Assembly: GCF_018688335.1 (NCBI RefSeq)
Contig: NZ_CP061316.1
Span: forward strand, 1,550,001 to 1,614,000
Direction of reading: 5' to 3'
From: Polynucleobacter sp. AP-Jannik-300A-C4
Lineage (GTDB): Bacteria; Pseudomonadota; Gammaproteobacteria; Burkholderiales; Burkholderiaceae
Length of the DNA stretch: 64,000 bases
Part shown: in pieces, positions 1-10,741 of the stretch
How the letters are laid out: each line of letters begins with the position of its first letter
How positions within the stretch are numbered: the stretch's first letter is position 1
The notes under the pieces: model-generated
What the model saw: only the letters and a program-made list of their open reading frames with translations
Databases searched by the model: none
What the model was told of the DNA's origin: nothing
Program-made: the position numbers and the translations under genes

Positions 1-437
1 TCGGTAGGCTTTAATGATTGATGGTTGACGCCGTAAACAATTGTGGCATCTACATCATTTTCTCCCGGGGCGGAAATCAATACTTTTTTTGCGCCTTGCT
101 GGATATGCACCATAGCCTTTTCTTTTGAAGTGAAGACGCCAGAACACTCAAGAACCACATCCACATCGTAATCCCCCCATGCTGTTTCTTGGGGGTTACG
201 GGTTGAAAACATTTTTATTCGATCACCATTGATGACCATATTGTCGCCATCAACTGTAACTGTTCCAGGAAAACGACTATGTGCAGAATCGTACTGCGTA
301 AGATGGGCATTCATCTCAATTCCACCTAATCCATTAATAGCCACAACCTTAATATCATCGAATTTTTCTTCGTAGATGGCACGCAACATCATGCGTCCAA
401 TACGGCCATAACCATTAATTGCGACTTTGATAGTCAT
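1..437 (-). CDS. gap: Glyceraldehyde-3-phosphate dehydrogenase, C-terminus outside window
   Basis: NAD(P)-dependent glyceraldehyde-3-phosphate dehydrogenase, which interconverts 1,3-bisphosphoglycerate and glyceraldehyde-3-phosphate in glycolysis and the Calvin cycle. Only the first ~145 residues are visible. The product begins [20 protein letters not shown], the classical Rossmann NAD-binding start, and continues through a [16 protein letters not shown] stretch typical of the family. The ATG follows an AAGGAG ribosome site. It is the most distal visible gene of the minus-strand CBB operon, 46 bp behind cbbY, so a carbon-fixation role (cbbG) is likely. The catalytic cysteine lies beyond the window. 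Confidence 0.95.
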   Translation of the reverse strand, partial: MTIKVAINGYGRIGRMMLRAIYEEKFDDIKVVAINGLGGIEMNAHLTQYDSAHSRFPGTVTVDGDNMVINGDRIKMFSTRNPQETAWGDYDVDVVLECSGVFTSKEKAMVHIQQGAKKVLISAPGENDVDATIVYGVNHQSLKPT

Positions 438-483
438 AAAACTCCTTGAATGATAAAAAGGTTTTTAATTGAATTGGGAATTT

Positions 484-1188
484 CTAAAAAATTGGATGTA
501 ATTCAGAAAATTCATTTGCGATAAGTTTTGCACCAGAAAACTGAGCATCGAAAAAAAATTGGCTCCTCATGGCTAAAACCTCCAATCCAGCCTGTCTCGC
601 AGACAAAAGTCCATTGTCAGAATCTTCAATAGCCAAGCAAATATTGGGTTCTACGCCCATCTTTTCTATTGCAAGGAGGTAGGCTTCTGGATCTGGCTTT
701 TTCTTGACGACATCCTCACCACAGATCACCACTAAGGGGATTTGTTGAATTTCATTTTTTAATACAGAACGCCATAAGCTATTCCAATTTGAATAACTTG
801 TAGTGGTAACAACACCCCATGACTTACCGTGTTCTGAAATCTGATTGATAAAGTTGATTAAGCCCGGTCGGGCCACGACTTTACCAGCCTGCATCAGTTC
901 ACCATAGATTTGATTTTTGGTCAAATGCACACTTTTAAGGAGTTCATCACTAGGAAATTGATCATTGCCAGGATTGATCCCTTGAACTGATCGATAGCTT
1001 TTCAAACGCTCAAAACCGCCTGTAATTTTCAATAGCTCTCGATAAACCTGGGCATCCCATCGCCACGGAATTGCATGCTTCTCAAATGCAGCATTAAAAG
1101 CTGGCAAATGTCCTAAACCCTCAGTTTCAGCGATAGTTCCATCCACATCAAACAAGAACAGATCATAAGGTCTTAAGTCAAATTTCAT
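484..1188 (-). CDS. cbbY: HAD-family phosphatase CbbY
   Basis: HAD-superfamily hydrolase of the CbbY/PGMB branch, 234 aa. CbbY proteins in autotrophs dephosphorylate xylulose-1,5-bisphosphate, a misfire product that inhibits RuBisCO; that function is known from the family and inferred here. The nucleophile motif FLFDVDGT is near residue 14, a cap domain follows, VVTTTS is motif II, and the KKKPDPEAY and IEDSDNGLLSA segments are motifs III and IV. It lies between fba and gap in the CBB operon, which supports CbbY over a generic phosphoglucomutase-like HAD protein. Confidence 0.85.
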   Translation of the reverse strand: MKFDLRPYDLFLFDVDGTIAETEGLGHLPAFNAAFEKHAIPWRWDAQVYRELLKITGGFERLKSYRSVQGINPGNDQFPSDELLKSVHLTKNQIYGELMQAGKVVARPGLINFINQISEHGKSWGVVTTTSYSNWNSLWRSVLKNEIQQIPLVVICGEDVVKKKPDPEAYLLAIEKMGVEPNICLAIEDSDNGLLSARQAGLEVLAMRSQFFFDAQFSGAKLIANEFSELHPIF

Positions 1189-1217
1189 CTATCGACACCA
1201 GCATTTAAATGGCTAAC

Positions 1218-2282
1218 TTATTTCACAACCGCAGCAAGCTCGCCTTTGGCGTATTGAATAGCCATATTGTCCAATGAGATCGTTTTGATTTTGGAAGCCT
1301 GGCCTGCACTACCAAATGCAATAAATCGATCACGGCAAATTCCTTTAGCTGCCGCAGTAGCTACTTTAAAGAAGGCTCTTGGATCAAATTCTTCTGGTTT
1401 TTCTGCCATTAATTTACGCATTGCGCCTGTCATTGCTAGGCGAATATCAGTATCAATATTGACTTTGCGAACACCATTTTTGATGCCTTGAACAATTTCT
1501 TCCACGGGCACACCATAGGTCTCTTTAATAGCGCCGCCATATTGACGAATAGTTGCTAACCATTCTTGTGGAACACTTGATGAGCCATGCATCACAAGAT
1601 GCGTATTCGGAATCCGTTGATGAATGGCCTTGATGCGATCAATTGCCAATATATCGCCTGTAGGTGGGCGACTAAATTTATAGGCGCCGTGACTAGTGCC
1701 AATAGCAATTGCCAAAGCGTCCACTTGGGTTTCTTTAACAAATTGAGCAGCCTCATCGGGATCTGTCAGTAATTGAGAATGATCTAAAACACCCTCTGCA
1801 CCAACCCCATCCTCTTCGCCAGCGGTACCAGTCTCTAAGGATCCCAAACATCCAAGCTCTCCTTCAACTGACACGCCAACTGCATGGGCCATTTCAACAA
1901 CACGACGTGTTACCCCTACGTTGTAATCATAAGTCGCTGGAGTTTTAGCATCAGCCACTAAAGAGCCATCCATCATTACACTAGAAAAACCACTACGAAT
2001 AGACATTTGGCATACATCAGGGGAGGAGCCGTGATCCTGGTGCAGACATACTGGAATATGAGGATATTGCTCAGCAGCAGCCTGAACCATTAAACGCAAG
2101 AATGCTTCACCAGCATACTTCCTAGCGCCTGCTGAAGCCTGCAAAATCACAGGGCTGTCGAGCTCATCAGCAGCCTGCATGATTGCATGAATCTGCTCCA
2201 TATTATTAACATTAAATGCAGCGATTCCATATTGATGCTCCGCTGCATGATCTAGCAATTGTCTTAAAGAAATTAACGCCAT
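1218..2282 (-). CDS. cbbA: Class II fructose-1,6-bisphosphate aldolase
   Basis: Zinc-dependent class II aldolase (354 aa) condensing dihydroxyacetone phosphate with glyceraldehyde-3-phosphate, and with erythrose-4-phosphate in the Calvin cycle to give sedoheptulose bisphosphate. Visible family motifs are the HQDHG zinc-ligand segment near residue 80, GELGCLG with its catalytic-region glutamate, the GTSHGAYKF histidine, the MHGSSS loop and KVNIDTD near the C-terminus. Length fits the long class IIB form of proteobacterial CBB operons. It sits 18 bp behind pgk in the operon and probably also serves gluconeogenesis. Confidence 0.95.
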   Translation of the reverse strand: MALISLRQLLDHAAEHQYGIAAFNVNNMEQIHAIMQAADELDSPVILQASAGARKYAGEAFLRLMVQAAAEQYPHIPVCLHQDHGSSPDVCQMSIRSGFSSVMMDGSLVADAKTPATYDYNVGVTRRVVEMAHAVGVSVEGELGCLGSLETGTAGEEDGVGAEGVLDHSQLLTDPDEAAQFVKETQVDALAIAIGTSHGAYKFSRPPTGDILAIDRIKAIHQRIPNTHLVMHGSSSVPQEWLATIRQYGGAIKETYGVPVEEIVQGIKNGVRKVNIDTDIRLAMTGAMRKLMAEKPEEFDPRAFFKVATAAAKGICRDRFIAFGSAGQASKIKTISLDNMAIQYAKGELAAVVK

Positions 2283-2300
2283 AATTACACCTCTATTAAT

Positions 2301-3485
2301 TTATTGTGTTGCTCTTTTAACCAAGATATCTACCGCCGGCAAAGTCTTTCCCTCTAGAAACTCTAGAAAAGCACCTCCACCTGTTGATATGTAATCGATT
2401 TGATTAGCAATTTGATACTTACTAATCGCTGCTAAGGTATCGCCACCACCACCAACTGTAAAAGCTGGTGAATGAGCAATTGCAGCAGCTAGCATTTTGG
2501 TTCCTCCTCCAAACTGCTCAATCTCAAATACACCTACAGGACCATTCCAAACAATCGTTCCTGCGTTTGAAATAATCATCGCTAACTTTGCTGCAGTTCG
2601 AGGTCCAATATCTAAAATCATGTCGTCAGATTGAACCTCCTCTGCCATCACCTTATTAGCTCGTGCATGTGAAGAGAATTCATTAGCAACAATCACATCC
2701 GTAGGAATAGGTACTTCGGCACCACGCCTAGCCATGATCTCCATAATCTCGCGAGCTTCATCTAGTAAATCAGGCTCTGCTAGTGATTTGCCAATCGGCA
2801 AGCCCTTGGCCAACATAAAGGTGTTAGCAATTCCACCGCCGACAATAAGTTGATCAACTTTTTCTGCAAGGGACTTGAGAATGGTGAGTTTAGTAGAGAC
2901 TTTTGATCCCGCCACAATTGCCACTAAAGGGCGTTTTGGACTTTGAAAGGCATGAGTTAAGGCATCGAGTTCAGCCGCCATTAAGGGGCCAGCACAAGCA
3001 ATTGGTGCATATTGCGCAAGCCCATAGGTAGTTGCCTCAGCGCGATGTGCAGTACCAAATGCATCATTCACATAAACATCACACAAGGCTGCCATCTTTT
3101 TAGCTAAGCCATCATCATTCTTTTTTTCGCCGATATTGATTCGACAGTTTTCTAGTAACACCACTTCACCTGGGTTCACTTTGACACTATTTTCGACCCA
3201 GTTACTAATTAGCGAAACTTTACGCCCCAACAAATCAGCGATTCTTAATGCAATTGGGCCCAAGGTTTCTTCTGCATTCAACTCACCCTCGACAGGCCTA
3301 CCTAAATGAGATGTGACCATCACAGCAGCGCCTTGGGATAGCGCGTATTCAATCGCAGGAATGGATGCCTTGATACGAGTGTCATCCATGATGACGCCGA
3401 CATCATTTTGGGGCACATTGAGATCAGCCCGGATAAATACACGCTTACCCTTTAAATCAACATCCGACATCCTAAGAAATTTCAT
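2301..3485 (-). CDS. pgk: Phosphoglycerate kinase
   Basis: ATP:3-phosphoglycerate phosphotransferase (394 aa), the step after RuBisCO in the Calvin cycle and also a glycolytic enzyme. The N-terminal substrate site ([19 protein letters not shown]), the hinge and the C-terminal nucleotide-binding motif GGGDTLAAI are all present, as is the [11 protein letters not shown] segment. The ATG overlaps the stop of the upstream phosphoglycolate phosphatase gene as ATGA, so the two are probably translationally coupled. Confidence 0.96.
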   Translation of the reverse strand: MKFLRMSDVDLKGKRVFIRADLNVPQNDVGVIMDDTRIKASIPAIEYALSQGAAVMVTSHLGRPVEGELNAEETLGPIALRIADLLGRKVSLISNWVENSVKVNPGEVVLLENCRINIGEKKNDDGLAKKMAALCDVYVNDAFGTAHRAEATTYGLAQYAPIACAGPLMAAELDALTHAFQSPKRPLVAIVAGSKVSTKLTILKSLAEKVDQLIVGGGIANTFMLAKGLPIGKSLAEPDLLDEAREIMEIMARRGAEVPIPTDVIVANEFSSHARANKVMAEEVQSDDMILDIGPRTAAKLAMIISNAGTIVWNGPVGVFEIEQFGGGTKMLAAAIAHSPAFTVGGGGDTLAAISKYQIANQIDYISTGGGAFLEFLEGKTLPAVDILVKRATQ

Positions 3486-4150
3486 TGGATTCCTCGGAAG
3501 TAATTAGGAACATCAGATATATCAGGGACCAACCGATCTGGGTCAGCCATTGAAATCGGACGGCCATGGTTATAACCGTATGGGACTGCCCAGCAAACTA
3601 CGCCTGCAGCTTTAGCTGTAGCGACGTCAATCTCTGAATCACCGACAAAAAGACTATTACCCGGGGAAGATCGAAGAGTATGAATACAATGTTCGATGAC
3701 GCCGGGGTGGGGTTTTTTAAAGGGTAGCGTATCGCCACTGATCACCATATCGAAATATTGATTGAGTTCGTATTTTTGCAAAATACGCTCTGTAAATTTC
3801 GTTTCTTTATTGGTTATGATTGCCTGCTTGATCCCTATAGATTTGACCTTCTGAAGAGTCTCTATTACTTTGGGGAAAAACTGACTAGAAGTTCCAGCGG
3901 TATCTCCGTAATGAATCATAAATCGATGCATTACCTCAGACCAAGGAACTGATTTATTGGCAATATGAATCGCATTAGCAGCCCAAGCTTGCTCCATAAG
4001 CCAGCCTGTTCCATGCCCAATCCAGCGTCGCACATCTGCCTCATCAACATGTCTGCAAGAAAAATCTTCTAGAGTTAGATTGACCGCTTGAGTAATTTCA
4101 GTGGCGGTATCTAACAGCGTACCATCAAGGTCATACATCACTAAAGACAT
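3482..4150 (-). CDS. cbbZ: Phosphoglycolate phosphatase (CbbZ type)
   Basis: HAD phosphatase (222 aa) expected to hydrolyse 2-phosphoglycolate produced by the oxygenase reaction of RuBisCO. Motif [12 protein letters not shown] is at residue 5, the cap follows, IITNKE is motif II, and KKPHPG and [16 protein letters not shown] are motifs III and IV. It sits between tkt (15 bp gap) and pgk (4 bp overlap) in the CBB operon, which points to photorespiratory salvage rather than general housekeeping. A second HAD gene in the same operon, cbbY, has a different cap and probably a different substrate. Confidence 0.88.
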   Translation of the reverse strand: MSLVMYDLDGTLLDTATEITQAVNLTLEDFSCRHVDEADVRRWIGHGTGWLMEQAWAANAIHIANKSVPWSEVMHRFMIHYGDTAGTSSQFFPKVIETLQKVKSIGIKQAIITNKETKFTERILQKYELNQYFDMVISGDTLPFKKPHPGVIEHCIHTLRSSPGNSLFVGDSEIDVATAKAAGVVCWAVPYGYNHGRPISMADPDRLVPDISDVPNYFRGIQ

Positions 4151-4165
4151 GTGGACTCCTATTTC

Positions 4166-6157
4166 TTATACGCTAGCGACTAATCGATCAACAGTAATGC
4201 CTAGTAGCTCATATACCGCTGGTGCAGGAGCCGACTCGCCAAAACGATTAATCCCAATGACTTCACCCTCTAGGCCTACATACTTACGCCAAAAATCAGG
4301 ATGACCAGCTTCTATTGCAATTCGCTTAATTCCTTTTGGCAAAACATGCTCCTTCCAGGCAGCGTCTTGCTCGTCAAACAAAGCGGTGCATGGCATAGAT
4401 ACCACTCGCACATGACGGCCCATTGCCTGTAAGCTTTCTTGGGCCTGCATTGCCAGACTTACTTCGGAACCAGTAGCAATAAAAACGGCTTCTGGCGCAC
4501 CCGCACAATCAGAGAGTACATACCCCCCCTTCAAGATATCTTGGGCTTGAGCACGAGTGCTCGAGTACTGAGGAAGGTTTTGGCGCGATAAAAATAATGC
4601 TGCAGGACCGTTCTTGCGCTCCACCGCTTCAATCCAAGCAACTGCAGTCTCAAAACCGTCACATGGACGCCATAAATGGAGGCCCGGAATTAAACGCAGG
4701 CTGGAAGCATGTTCAATAGGTTGATGCGTTGGTCCATCTTCCCCCAATCCAATCGAATCATGGGTTAATACATAAATGACCCGTTGCTTCATGAGCGCAC
4801 TCATGCGCATGCCATTTCTGGCATAGTCAGAAAAAACAGCAAAGGTACCACCATAAGGAATTAAACCGCGGTGTAATGCGATGCCATTCATAATGGCGCT
4901 CATGCCAAACTCTCGGACGCCATAAGAGAGGTAATTAATATCTTCGTCTTGATGGTTATGCCAAGCCTTACTGGTTTTTCCAGCAGTTAAATTTGACCCA
5001 GTCAAATCCGCTGACCCACCCAAAAGTTCTGGAACGCCAGCAACTAGAATATCCAATGCCTGCTGTGATGATTTTCGACTAGCAGTTGGAGCGGTAATTG
5101 ATTTAGCCAATTCCAAAAGAGCAGCTTTAGTCTGAGGCCAATCAAGTGGTAGCTCCTCTTGCATTGTCCTAGTAAATTCAGCGGCCAGCTCTGGAAATGC
5201 ACTTGCATAGGCACTCAATTTCTGACTCCAAGCTGCTTGCGATTCTTGTCCATCCTTAACTGCACTCCATGCAGAACGAATATCTTCCGGAATCTCAAAA
5301 GCAGCGTGAGGCCAAGCAAGCTTCTCCCTAGTTGCTGCAGTCTCTTTTTCACCCAAAGGCGCACCGTGCACATCATGTGTGCCGGCCATATTAGGTGAAC
5401 CCCAACCAATTGTTGTCTTGCAAATAATCAGAGTCGGCTGCTTTGATTGTTGCTGCGCTTGAATGATAGCCTTCTGAATTTGTTCAGAATCATGTCCATC
5501 GATTGGGCCAATCACATTCCAGCCATAAGACTTAAAGCGCATAACTGTATCGTCTTTGAACCAGCCCTCTACATGCCCGTCGATTGAAATACCATTGTCG
5601 TCATAGAAGCAGATGAGCTTATTAAGGCCCCATACACCTGCCAGGGAACATGCCTCATGGCTAATTCCCTCCATTAAGCAACCATCACCCATAAAAGCAT
5701 ATGTTCGGTGATCGATAATTTCATGCTGAGGTTTATTAAACCGTTTGGCTAGGATCTTTTCCGCTAATGCCATACCAATTGCGTTAGCTATACCTTGCCC
5801 TAAAGGACCAGTAGTAGTCTCTACGCCAGGTGTCATATCAACTTCTGGATGGCCTGCAGTAATGCTATGCAATTGGCGAAAATTCTTAATATCCTCAATG
5901 CTGACTGCATAGCCAGTTAAATGGAGCAAGGAATACAACAGCATTGATCCGTGACCATTAGAGAGAATGAAGCGATCACGGTTAGGCCAACGAGGATCTG
6001 CGGGATTGTGTTTTAAATGCTTTCGCCACAACACTTCAGCAATATCAGCCATACCCATCGGCGCACCAGGATGGCCTGATTTAGACTTTTCTACCGCGTC
6101 AATTGATAAAAAGCGGATCGCATTAGCTAAGGTTTTATCTTGGATGGTGGAGGCCAT
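4166..6157 (-). CDS. cbbT: Transketolase
   Basis: Thiamine-diphosphate enzyme (663 aa) transferring two-carbon units among sugar phosphates during regeneration of ribulose-1,5-bisphosphate. The substrate loop SGHPGAPMG is near residue 28, the TPP motif [10 protein letters not shown] lies near 155, and a pyrimidine-domain segment [15 protein letters not shown] is present. Length matches bacterial transketolases. It is the third gene of the CBB operon, 22 bp behind prk. Confidence 0.96.
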   Translation of the reverse strand: MASTIQDKTLANAIRFLSIDAVEKSKSGHPGAPMGMADIAEVLWRKHLKHNPADPRWPNRDRFILSNGHGSMLLYSLLHLTGYAVSIEDIKNFRQLHSITAGHPEVDMTPGVETTTGPLGQGIANAIGMALAEKILAKRFNKPQHEIIDHRTYAFMGDGCLMEGISHEACSLAGVWGLNKLICFYDDNGISIDGHVEGWFKDDTVMRFKSYGWNVIGPIDGHDSEQIQKAIIQAQQQSKQPTLIICKTTIGWGSPNMAGTHDVHGAPLGEKETAATREKLAWPHAAFEIPEDIRSAWSAVKDGQESQAAWSQKLSAYASAFPELAAEFTRTMQEELPLDWPQTKAALLELAKSITAPTASRKSSQQALDILVAGVPELLGGSADLTGSNLTAGKTSKAWHNHQDEDINYLSYGVREFGMSAIMNGIALHRGLIPYGGTFAVFSDYARNGMRMSALMKQRVIYVLTHDSIGLGEDGPTHQPIEHASSLRLIPGLHLWRPCDGFETAVAWIEAVERKNGPAALFLSRQNLPQYSSTRAQAQDILKGGYVLSDCAGAPEAVFIATGSEVSLAMQAQESLQAMGRHVRVVSMPCTALFDEQDAAWKEHVLPKGIKRIAIEAGHPDFWRKYVGLEGEVIGINRFGESAPAPAVYELLGITVDRLVASV

Positions 6158-6179
6158 ATTTGCTTTCTATATTGTGAAG

Positions 6180-7052
6180 TTATGCTCTACGCTTTAAATC
6201 CATTAAACGCAAAATCATTGGCGTAAATATCAATTGCATTGCTAAACCCATCTTTCCACCAGGAATAACTAAAGTATTAGGCCGCGTCATCATTGAGCCG
6301 CCAAGCATAGAAATTAAATATGGGAAATCAATACCCTTGGGATTAGCAAAACGAATGACCACCATGCTTTCATCGGCACTCGGAATATCTTTAGCAATAA
6401 AAGGGTTGGATGTATCAACAGTAGGAACGCGTTGAAAATTGACATGCGTTTTAGAAAATTGCGGGCAGATATGCTTCATGTAATCTGGCATACGGCGCAA
6501 GATGGTATCTACAACTGCATCTTGTGAATATCCTCGCATATTCTGATCGCGATGGAGTTTTTGAATCCATTCCAAATTGATAATTGGCACAACGCCCACC
6601 AATAGGTCTACATGTTTTGCAACATTGACACCATCTCCTACATAGGCGCCATGCAGGCCTTCATAAAAAAGTAGATCTGAGCCAGCATCCATCTCTCTCC
6701 AGGGTGTAAAAGTGCCTGGCTCTTGCTTGAACTCAGCTCCTTCAGCAGCATCGTGAATATATTTGCGATATTTACCTAGTCCAGTTTCACCAAAAGTCTT
6801 AAAGATTTCTTCAAGCTCTGCTAATAAATTAGCCTCAGGGCCAAAATGACTAAAGTGATTATTGCCGCTAGCAATTTCATGCTTCATTTGCTCACGCATT
6901 GACATGCGATCGTAGCGGTGCATTGAATCACCCTCCAAGACCTGCGCTTTAATGCCATCACGCCTGAAAATATGTTGAAAGCTTTTCATCACAGTCGTAG
7001 TTCCAGCACCCGATGACCCTGTTACAGCAACAATTGGAAATTTAATGGACAT
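6180..7052 (-). CDS. cbbP: Phosphoribulokinase
   Basis: Class I phosphoribulokinase (290 aa) phosphorylating ribulose-5-phosphate to the RuBisCO substrate. The P-loop GSSGAGTTT is at residues 12-20 and is followed by the proteobacterial sequence EGDSMHRYDR. A conserved HGAYVG segment and the FHRDQNMRGYS-like region are also seen. With cbbM it is one of the two enzymes unique to the Calvin cycle, so their joint presence is the strongest evidence that the pathway works. It lies between fbp and tkt with short gaps. Confidence 0.96.
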   Translation of the reverse strand: MSIKFPIVAVTGSSGAGTTTVMKSFQHIFRRDGIKAQVLEGDSMHRYDRMSMREQMKHEIASGNNHFSHFGPEANLLAELEEIFKTFGETGLGKYRKYIHDAAEGAEFKQEPGTFTPWREMDAGSDLLFYEGLHGAYVGDGVNVAKHVDLLVGVVPIINLEWIQKLHRDQNMRGYSQDAVVDTILRRMPDYMKHICPQFSKTHVNFQRVPTVDTSNPFIAKDIPSADESMVVIRFANPKGIDFPYLISMLGGSMMTRPNTLVIPGGKMGLAMQLIFTPMILRLMDLKRRA

Positions 7053-7073
7053 ATAAAACCCCTGGCGAATAAA

Positions 7074-8135
7074 TTAACGGTATAAAGAGCGATCACTAAA
7101 TAGTGGCGACGAGTATTTGTCATCAGAACCGCTATCGTATTCACGGTGATACTTCTCAATACGCTCAACTTCATTACGAGATCCCACAACAACAGGGATA
7201 CGCTGGTGAATGTTTTCGGGTTGCACATCCATAATTCGCACCCTTCCCGTAGAACCCAGTCCACCAGCCTGCTCAATGACAAAACTCATGGGGTTAGCTT
7301 CATACATCAAGCGCAAGCGGCCAGGACGAGATAAATCTTTAGTATCTTTGGGGTACATAAAAACACCACCTCGCATTAATATGCGATGCACGTCGGCGAC
7401 CATGCTCGCAATCCAGCGCATATTAAAGTCTCGACCGCGAATATCTGTTTTCCCAGCCTTACATTCAGCTACGTAGCGATGAATAGGCGGCTCCCAGAAA
7501 CGCTCGTTACTGGTATTGATTGCAAACTCGCTAGTCTCTTCTGGAATTTGAATATTGGCGTGCGTCAACACAAAATTTCCGACTTCACGATCTAGCGTAA
7601 ATCCATGAGTACCTTTACCAACGGTAATCACCAGCATAGTTGATGGACCATAAATTGCATAACCTGCTGCCAATTGCTTTGTGCCTGGCTGAAGGTAATC
7701 AGCCATCTCGGGCTCTCTTCCCTTTGGTGCCTCAAGAATTGAAAAGATGGATCCCACTGATACATTCACATCAATATTGGATGAACCATCCAATGGATCG
7801 AAGACAGCTAAAAATGGACCGCGTTTTTCTGGATCGCTGACCGTAATTGGCTCATCATTCTCTTCGGATGCCAATCCAGCAATCAAACCTCCATATTGGA
7901 ATGTATTAATAAAAGCCTGATCAGACAAAACGTCCAATTTTTTCTGGGTCTCACCTTGAATATTTTCAGTTTCCAGGCTGCCCAAAATATCAGCCAACCC
8001 ACCTTTGGCCGTCATTGAGGAAATCGCTTTGACAGCTGCCGCGACGTCTACCAATAAAGCTGCTAAATCGCTTTTTCCTTCAGCCTGTAACTGTTGGATT
8101 AAGAATTTTGATAATGTAGTCCGGCCTAAATGCAT
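7074..8135 (-). CDS. cbbF: Class I fructose-1,6-bisphosphatase
   Basis: Mg-dependent fructose-1,6-bisphosphatase (353 aa), probably also acting on sedoheptulose-1,7-bisphosphate as in other proteobacterial cbb operons. The diagnostic metal-site motif FDPLDGSSNIDVN is near residue 106, and YPKDT with GRLRLMYEANPM matches the phosphate-site region. It is first in the minus-strand CBB operon. An AAGGGGAA ribosome site precedes the ATG. The start lies 110 bp from the divergent cbbR start, so the operon promoter is in that gap. Confidence 0.95.
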   Translation of the reverse strand: MHLGRTTLSKFLIQQLQAEGKSDLAALLVDVAAAVKAISSMTAKGGLADILGSLETENIQGETQKKLDVLSDQAFINTFQYGGLIAGLASEENDEPITVSDPEKRGPFLAVFDPLDGSSNIDVNVSVGSIFSILEAPKGREPEMADYLQPGTKQLAAGYAIYGPSTMLVITVGKGTHGFTLDREVGNFVLTHANIQIPEETSEFAINTSNERFWEPPIHRYVAECKAGKTDIRGRDFNMRWIASMVADVHRILMRGGVFMYPKDTKDLSRPGRLRLMYEANPMSFVIEQAGGLGSTGRVRIMDVQPENIHQRIPVVVGSRNEVERIEKYHREYDSGSDDKYSSPLFSDRSLYR

Positions 8136-8245
8136 GCCAATTCCCCTTGCAATAACGTGGTCATGAATTCAATGTAGTGATAGAAAACCATAAAATCCAA
8201 TCACTAATATTTACTTATTCATCAGGTTTGGCTGATAATTGGCAA
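8136..8245. promoter_or_regulatory. Divergent cbb operon / cbbR control region
   Basis: A 110-bp gap between divergent fbp (minus) and cbbR (plus). LysR-type CbbR proteins usually bind such divergent regions and activate the operon when the carbon supply signals; this is family knowledge. The sequence is AT-rich with several T-N11-A spacings, but I could not single out one operator with confidence. Confidence 0.5.
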
Positions 8246-9157
8246 ATGCGACCATACACCCTAAAACAAATCAATACATTCATTGAAGTTGCCAAGGAAA
8301 AGTCTATTTCCAAGGCGGCTGATAACCTTTATGTCACCCAGCCAGCTATTTCCATGCAAATTAAGCAGTTGGAAGATGTTTTTGGCCTCCCATTACTAGA
8401 GCCAGTAGGCAGAAATATTCAGCTAACCAGCGCTGGCAAGGCCTTTTTAGAGCAAGCCTTGACGGTTGCATCTGAACTAAAAGATCTGGAAGCACTCATG
8501 GCTGGGCATCGAAACCTAGGAGGTGGCGTCATTTACCTTGGAATTGTGAGCACTACAAAATACTTCGTACCCATGCTTTTGGTCGAATTTCGTAAACTTT
8601 TTCCAGGCATCGAAGTCATCTTGAAGATCGATAACCGGGAAAATATCCTCGGCATGCTGGCCAGAAATGAAGTGGACCTAGTCATTATGGGCAGAGTCCC
8701 CCAAGAAATGGATTGCGAGGCAGTTCCATTTGTAACCAATCCAATGGCCATCGTCTCCAGCCCTAGCCATCCTTTTTCACGGCGCAAGCAATTGGCGTTT
8801 AAAGATCTTGAGGGACAAGAGTTCGTGGTTAGAGAGCTAGGTTCAGGCACTCGCCAGGCCATGGAAAGACTGTTTCGGGAAAATCAGACTGAATTGACAA
8901 TTGCCATGGAAATGCCCAGTAATGAAACTATTAAACAGGCAGTCATGGCAGGTATGGGGATGAGTTTTCTATCCCTGCGAACAGTAAGACATGAAATGAG
9001 CACTGGTCATATAGCCCTTTTAGATATCGTCGGTCTTCCTCATGTGGGTCATTGGTACATCACGCACAGGGTACAAAAAAAGCTTTCCCCTGCTGCCAAA
9101 GCTTTTAAAGAATTTGTTATTGAGCAAGGAGGTCCAAGAATTAATGTCTGGGCTTAA
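8246..9157 (+). CDS. cbbR: LysR-type regulator CbbR
   Basis: LysR-family transcription factor (303 aa from this start) expected to control the flanking cbb genes. The N-terminal helix-turn-helix runs YTLKQINTFIEVAKEKSISK then AADNLYVTQPAISMQIKQLE, closely like known CbbR, followed by a periplasmic-binding-type effector domain. An upstream ATG at 8177 would add 23 residues without family resemblance; the start at 8246 puts MRPYTLKQ at the N-terminus as expected. It lies between the divergent CBB operon and cbbM, positioned to regulate both. Confidence 0.92.
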   Translation: MRPYTLKQINTFIEVAKEKSISKAADNLYVTQPAISMQIKQLEDVFGLPLLEPVGRNIQLTSAGKAFLEQALTVASELKDLEALMAGHRNLGGGVIYLGIVSTTKYFVPMLLVEFRKLFPGIEVILKIDNRENILGMLARNEVDLVIMGRVPQEMDCEAVPFVTNPMAIVSSPSHPFSRRKQLAFKDLEGQEFVVRELGSGTRQAMERLFRENQTELTIAMEMPSNETIKQAVMAGMGMSFLSLRTVRHEMSTGHIALLDIVGLPHVGHWYITHRVQKKLSPAAKAFKEFVIEQGGPRINVWA

Positions 9158-9276
9158 TATAAGTTTTTTCTTATGCTTTATTAAAAATAAATGAATATTT
9201 CTTATATTATTTCCTTCGTATAGTTTGATCAAGGGGCTTACCTGCCCATATCAAACCAAATGAATGGAGATAAGAA
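9158..9276 (+). promoter_or_regulatory. Probable cbbM promoter region
   Basis: This 119-bp gap upstream of cbbM is very AT-rich. It carries overlapping short inverted and direct repeats built on TTCTTAT and ATAAG/AATAA (9168-9215) and several -10-like hexamers (TATATT, TATAGT). A GGAGATAAG ribosome site ends 3 bp before the cbbM ATG. A CbbR-dependent promoter is inferred from position only. Confidence 0.45.
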
Positions 9277-10656
9277 ATGGATCAATCGAATCGCTATGCT
9301 GACCTAAGCCTCAAAGAAGAGGACTTAATCAAAAACGGGAAGCATATCCTCGTTGCCTACAAAATGAAGCCGAAATCTGGCCATGGCTACCTAGAAGCTG
9401 CAGCGCACTTCGCGGCAGAATCCTCCACCGGAACCAACGTTGAAGTCAGCACAACTGACGACTTCACTAGAGGCGTAGATGCTTTGGTGTATCACATCGA
9501 TGAAGCCACTGAAGATATGCGCATTGCATACCCAATTGATCTCTTCGATCGCAATATTACCGATGGCCGCATGATGCTAGTGTCATTTCTGACTCTAGCC
9601 ATTGGTAACAACCAAGGCATGGGTGATATTGAGCACGCAAAGATCCATGACTTTTATGTACCTGAGCGCGTAATTCAATTATTTGACGGTCCCGCAAAAG
9701 ATATCTCTGACTTATGGCGCATCTTAGGTCGACCAATTAAAGATGGCGGCTATATTGCCGGCACAATTATTAAACCTAAGCTTGGCTTGCGCCCCGAACC
9801 ATTTGCTCAAGCTGCCTATCAATTTTGGCTTGGTGGCGATTTCATTAAGAATGATGAGCCACAAGGTAATCAAGTTTTCTGCCCTTTGAAAAAGGTAATG
9901 CCGCTAGTTGCAGATGCAATGAAGCGCGCTCAAGATGAGACTGGCGAAGCCAAATTATTTTCTGCAAACATCACCGCCGATGATCATTACGAAATGTGCG
10001 CTCGCGCAGATTACATTCTTGAGACTTTTGGGCCTGATGCCGATAAGGTTGCTTTCTTAGTAGATGGCTATGTTGGCGGTCCAGGCATGATTACTACAGC
10101 ACGACGTCAATACCCAAACCAATATCTTCACTACCATCGTGCAGGTCACGGAGCCGTTACTTCGCCTTCTGCAAAAAGGGGTTATACCGCTTTTGTATTG
10201 GCGAAGATGTCACGCCTACAAGGTGCATCAGGTATCCACGTAGGTACGATGGGCTTTGGCAAGATGGAAGGTGAGAATGATGACAAGATCATTGCTTACA
10301 TGATTGAACGTGATGAGGCTCAAGGGCCTGTTTATTTCCAAAAATGGTATGGCATGAAGCCGACCACCCCTATTATTTCTGGGGGCATGAATGCATTACG
10401 CCTCCCCGCTTTCTTCAAGAACTTAGGTCACGGTAACGTCATTAATACAGCCGGTGGTGGTGCTTATGGGCATATTGATTCGCCAGCTGCAGGCGCTATT
10501 TCATTGCGTCAATCTTACGAGTGCTGGAAGTCTGGCGCAGATCCGATTCAATTTGCAAAAGAGCATAAAGAGTTTGCAAGAGCTTTTGAATCATTCCCTG
10601 GTGATGCCGATAAGATTTATCCAGGATGGCGTGAGAAATTGAGTACACATAAGTAA
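9277..10656 (+). CDS. cbbM: Ribulose bisphosphate carboxylase, form II
   Basis: Form II RuBisCO (459 aa), a homo-oligomer of large subunits with no small-subunit gene nearby. Residue numbering matches the classic Rhodospirillum rubrum enzyme: active-site Lys166 in TIIKPKLG, the carbamylated Lys191 with Asp193 and Glu194 in [11 protein letters not shown], His287 in HYHRAGHG, and loop-6 Lys329 in MGFGKMEGE. All catalytic residues are intact. Form II enzymes usually favour high-CO2, low-O2 niches (family knowledge). It is followed by a stem-loop and then the cognate activase genes cbbQ and cbbO. Confidence 0.98.
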   Translation: MDQSNRYADLSLKEEDLIKNGKHILVAYKMKPKSGHGYLEAAAHFAAESSTGTNVEVSTTDDFTRGVDALVYHIDEATEDMRIAYPIDLFDRNITDGRMMLVSFLTLAIGNNQGMGDIEHAKIHDFYVPERVIQLFDGPAKDISDLWRILGRPIKDGGYIAGTIIKPKLGLRPEPFAQAAYQFWLGGDFIKNDEPQGNQVFCPLKKVMPLVADAMKRAQDETGEAKLFSANITADDHYEMCARADYILETFGPDADKVAFLVDGYVGGPGMITTARRQYPNQYLHYHRAGHGAVTSPSAKRGYTAFVLAKMSRLQGASGIHVGTMGFGKMEGENDDKIIAYMIERDEAQGPVYFQKWYGMKPTTPIISGGMNALRLPAFFKNLGHGNVINTAGGGAYGHIDSPAAGAISLRQSYECWKSGADPIQFAKEHKEFARAFESFPGDADKIYPGWREKLSTHK

Positions 10657-10700
10657 TCTGTTTTAATTAGTCCACGCTATCAGTTCTTTTCTATAACCAA

Positions 10701-10726
10701 TCACAAAGCCTCCTTAGGCTTTGTGA
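10701..10726 (+). other. Stem-loop between cbbM and cbbQ
   Basis: Perfect 11-bp inverted repeat: TCACAAAGCCT, a 4-nt loop, then AGGCTTTGTGA, 45 bp behind cbbM and 15 bp before cbbQ. No T-run follows, so it is not a textbook Rho-independent terminator. More likely it is an mRNA-stabilising or attenuating hairpin that lets cbbM be expressed above cbbQO. Confidence 0.7.
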
Positions 10727-10741
10727 ACTAGAAAGATCACC

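Noticed and set aside
10701..10726. Rho-independent terminator behind cbbM
   Set aside because: The stem is perfect but no T-run follows on the plus strand, so I list it as a stem-loop only.
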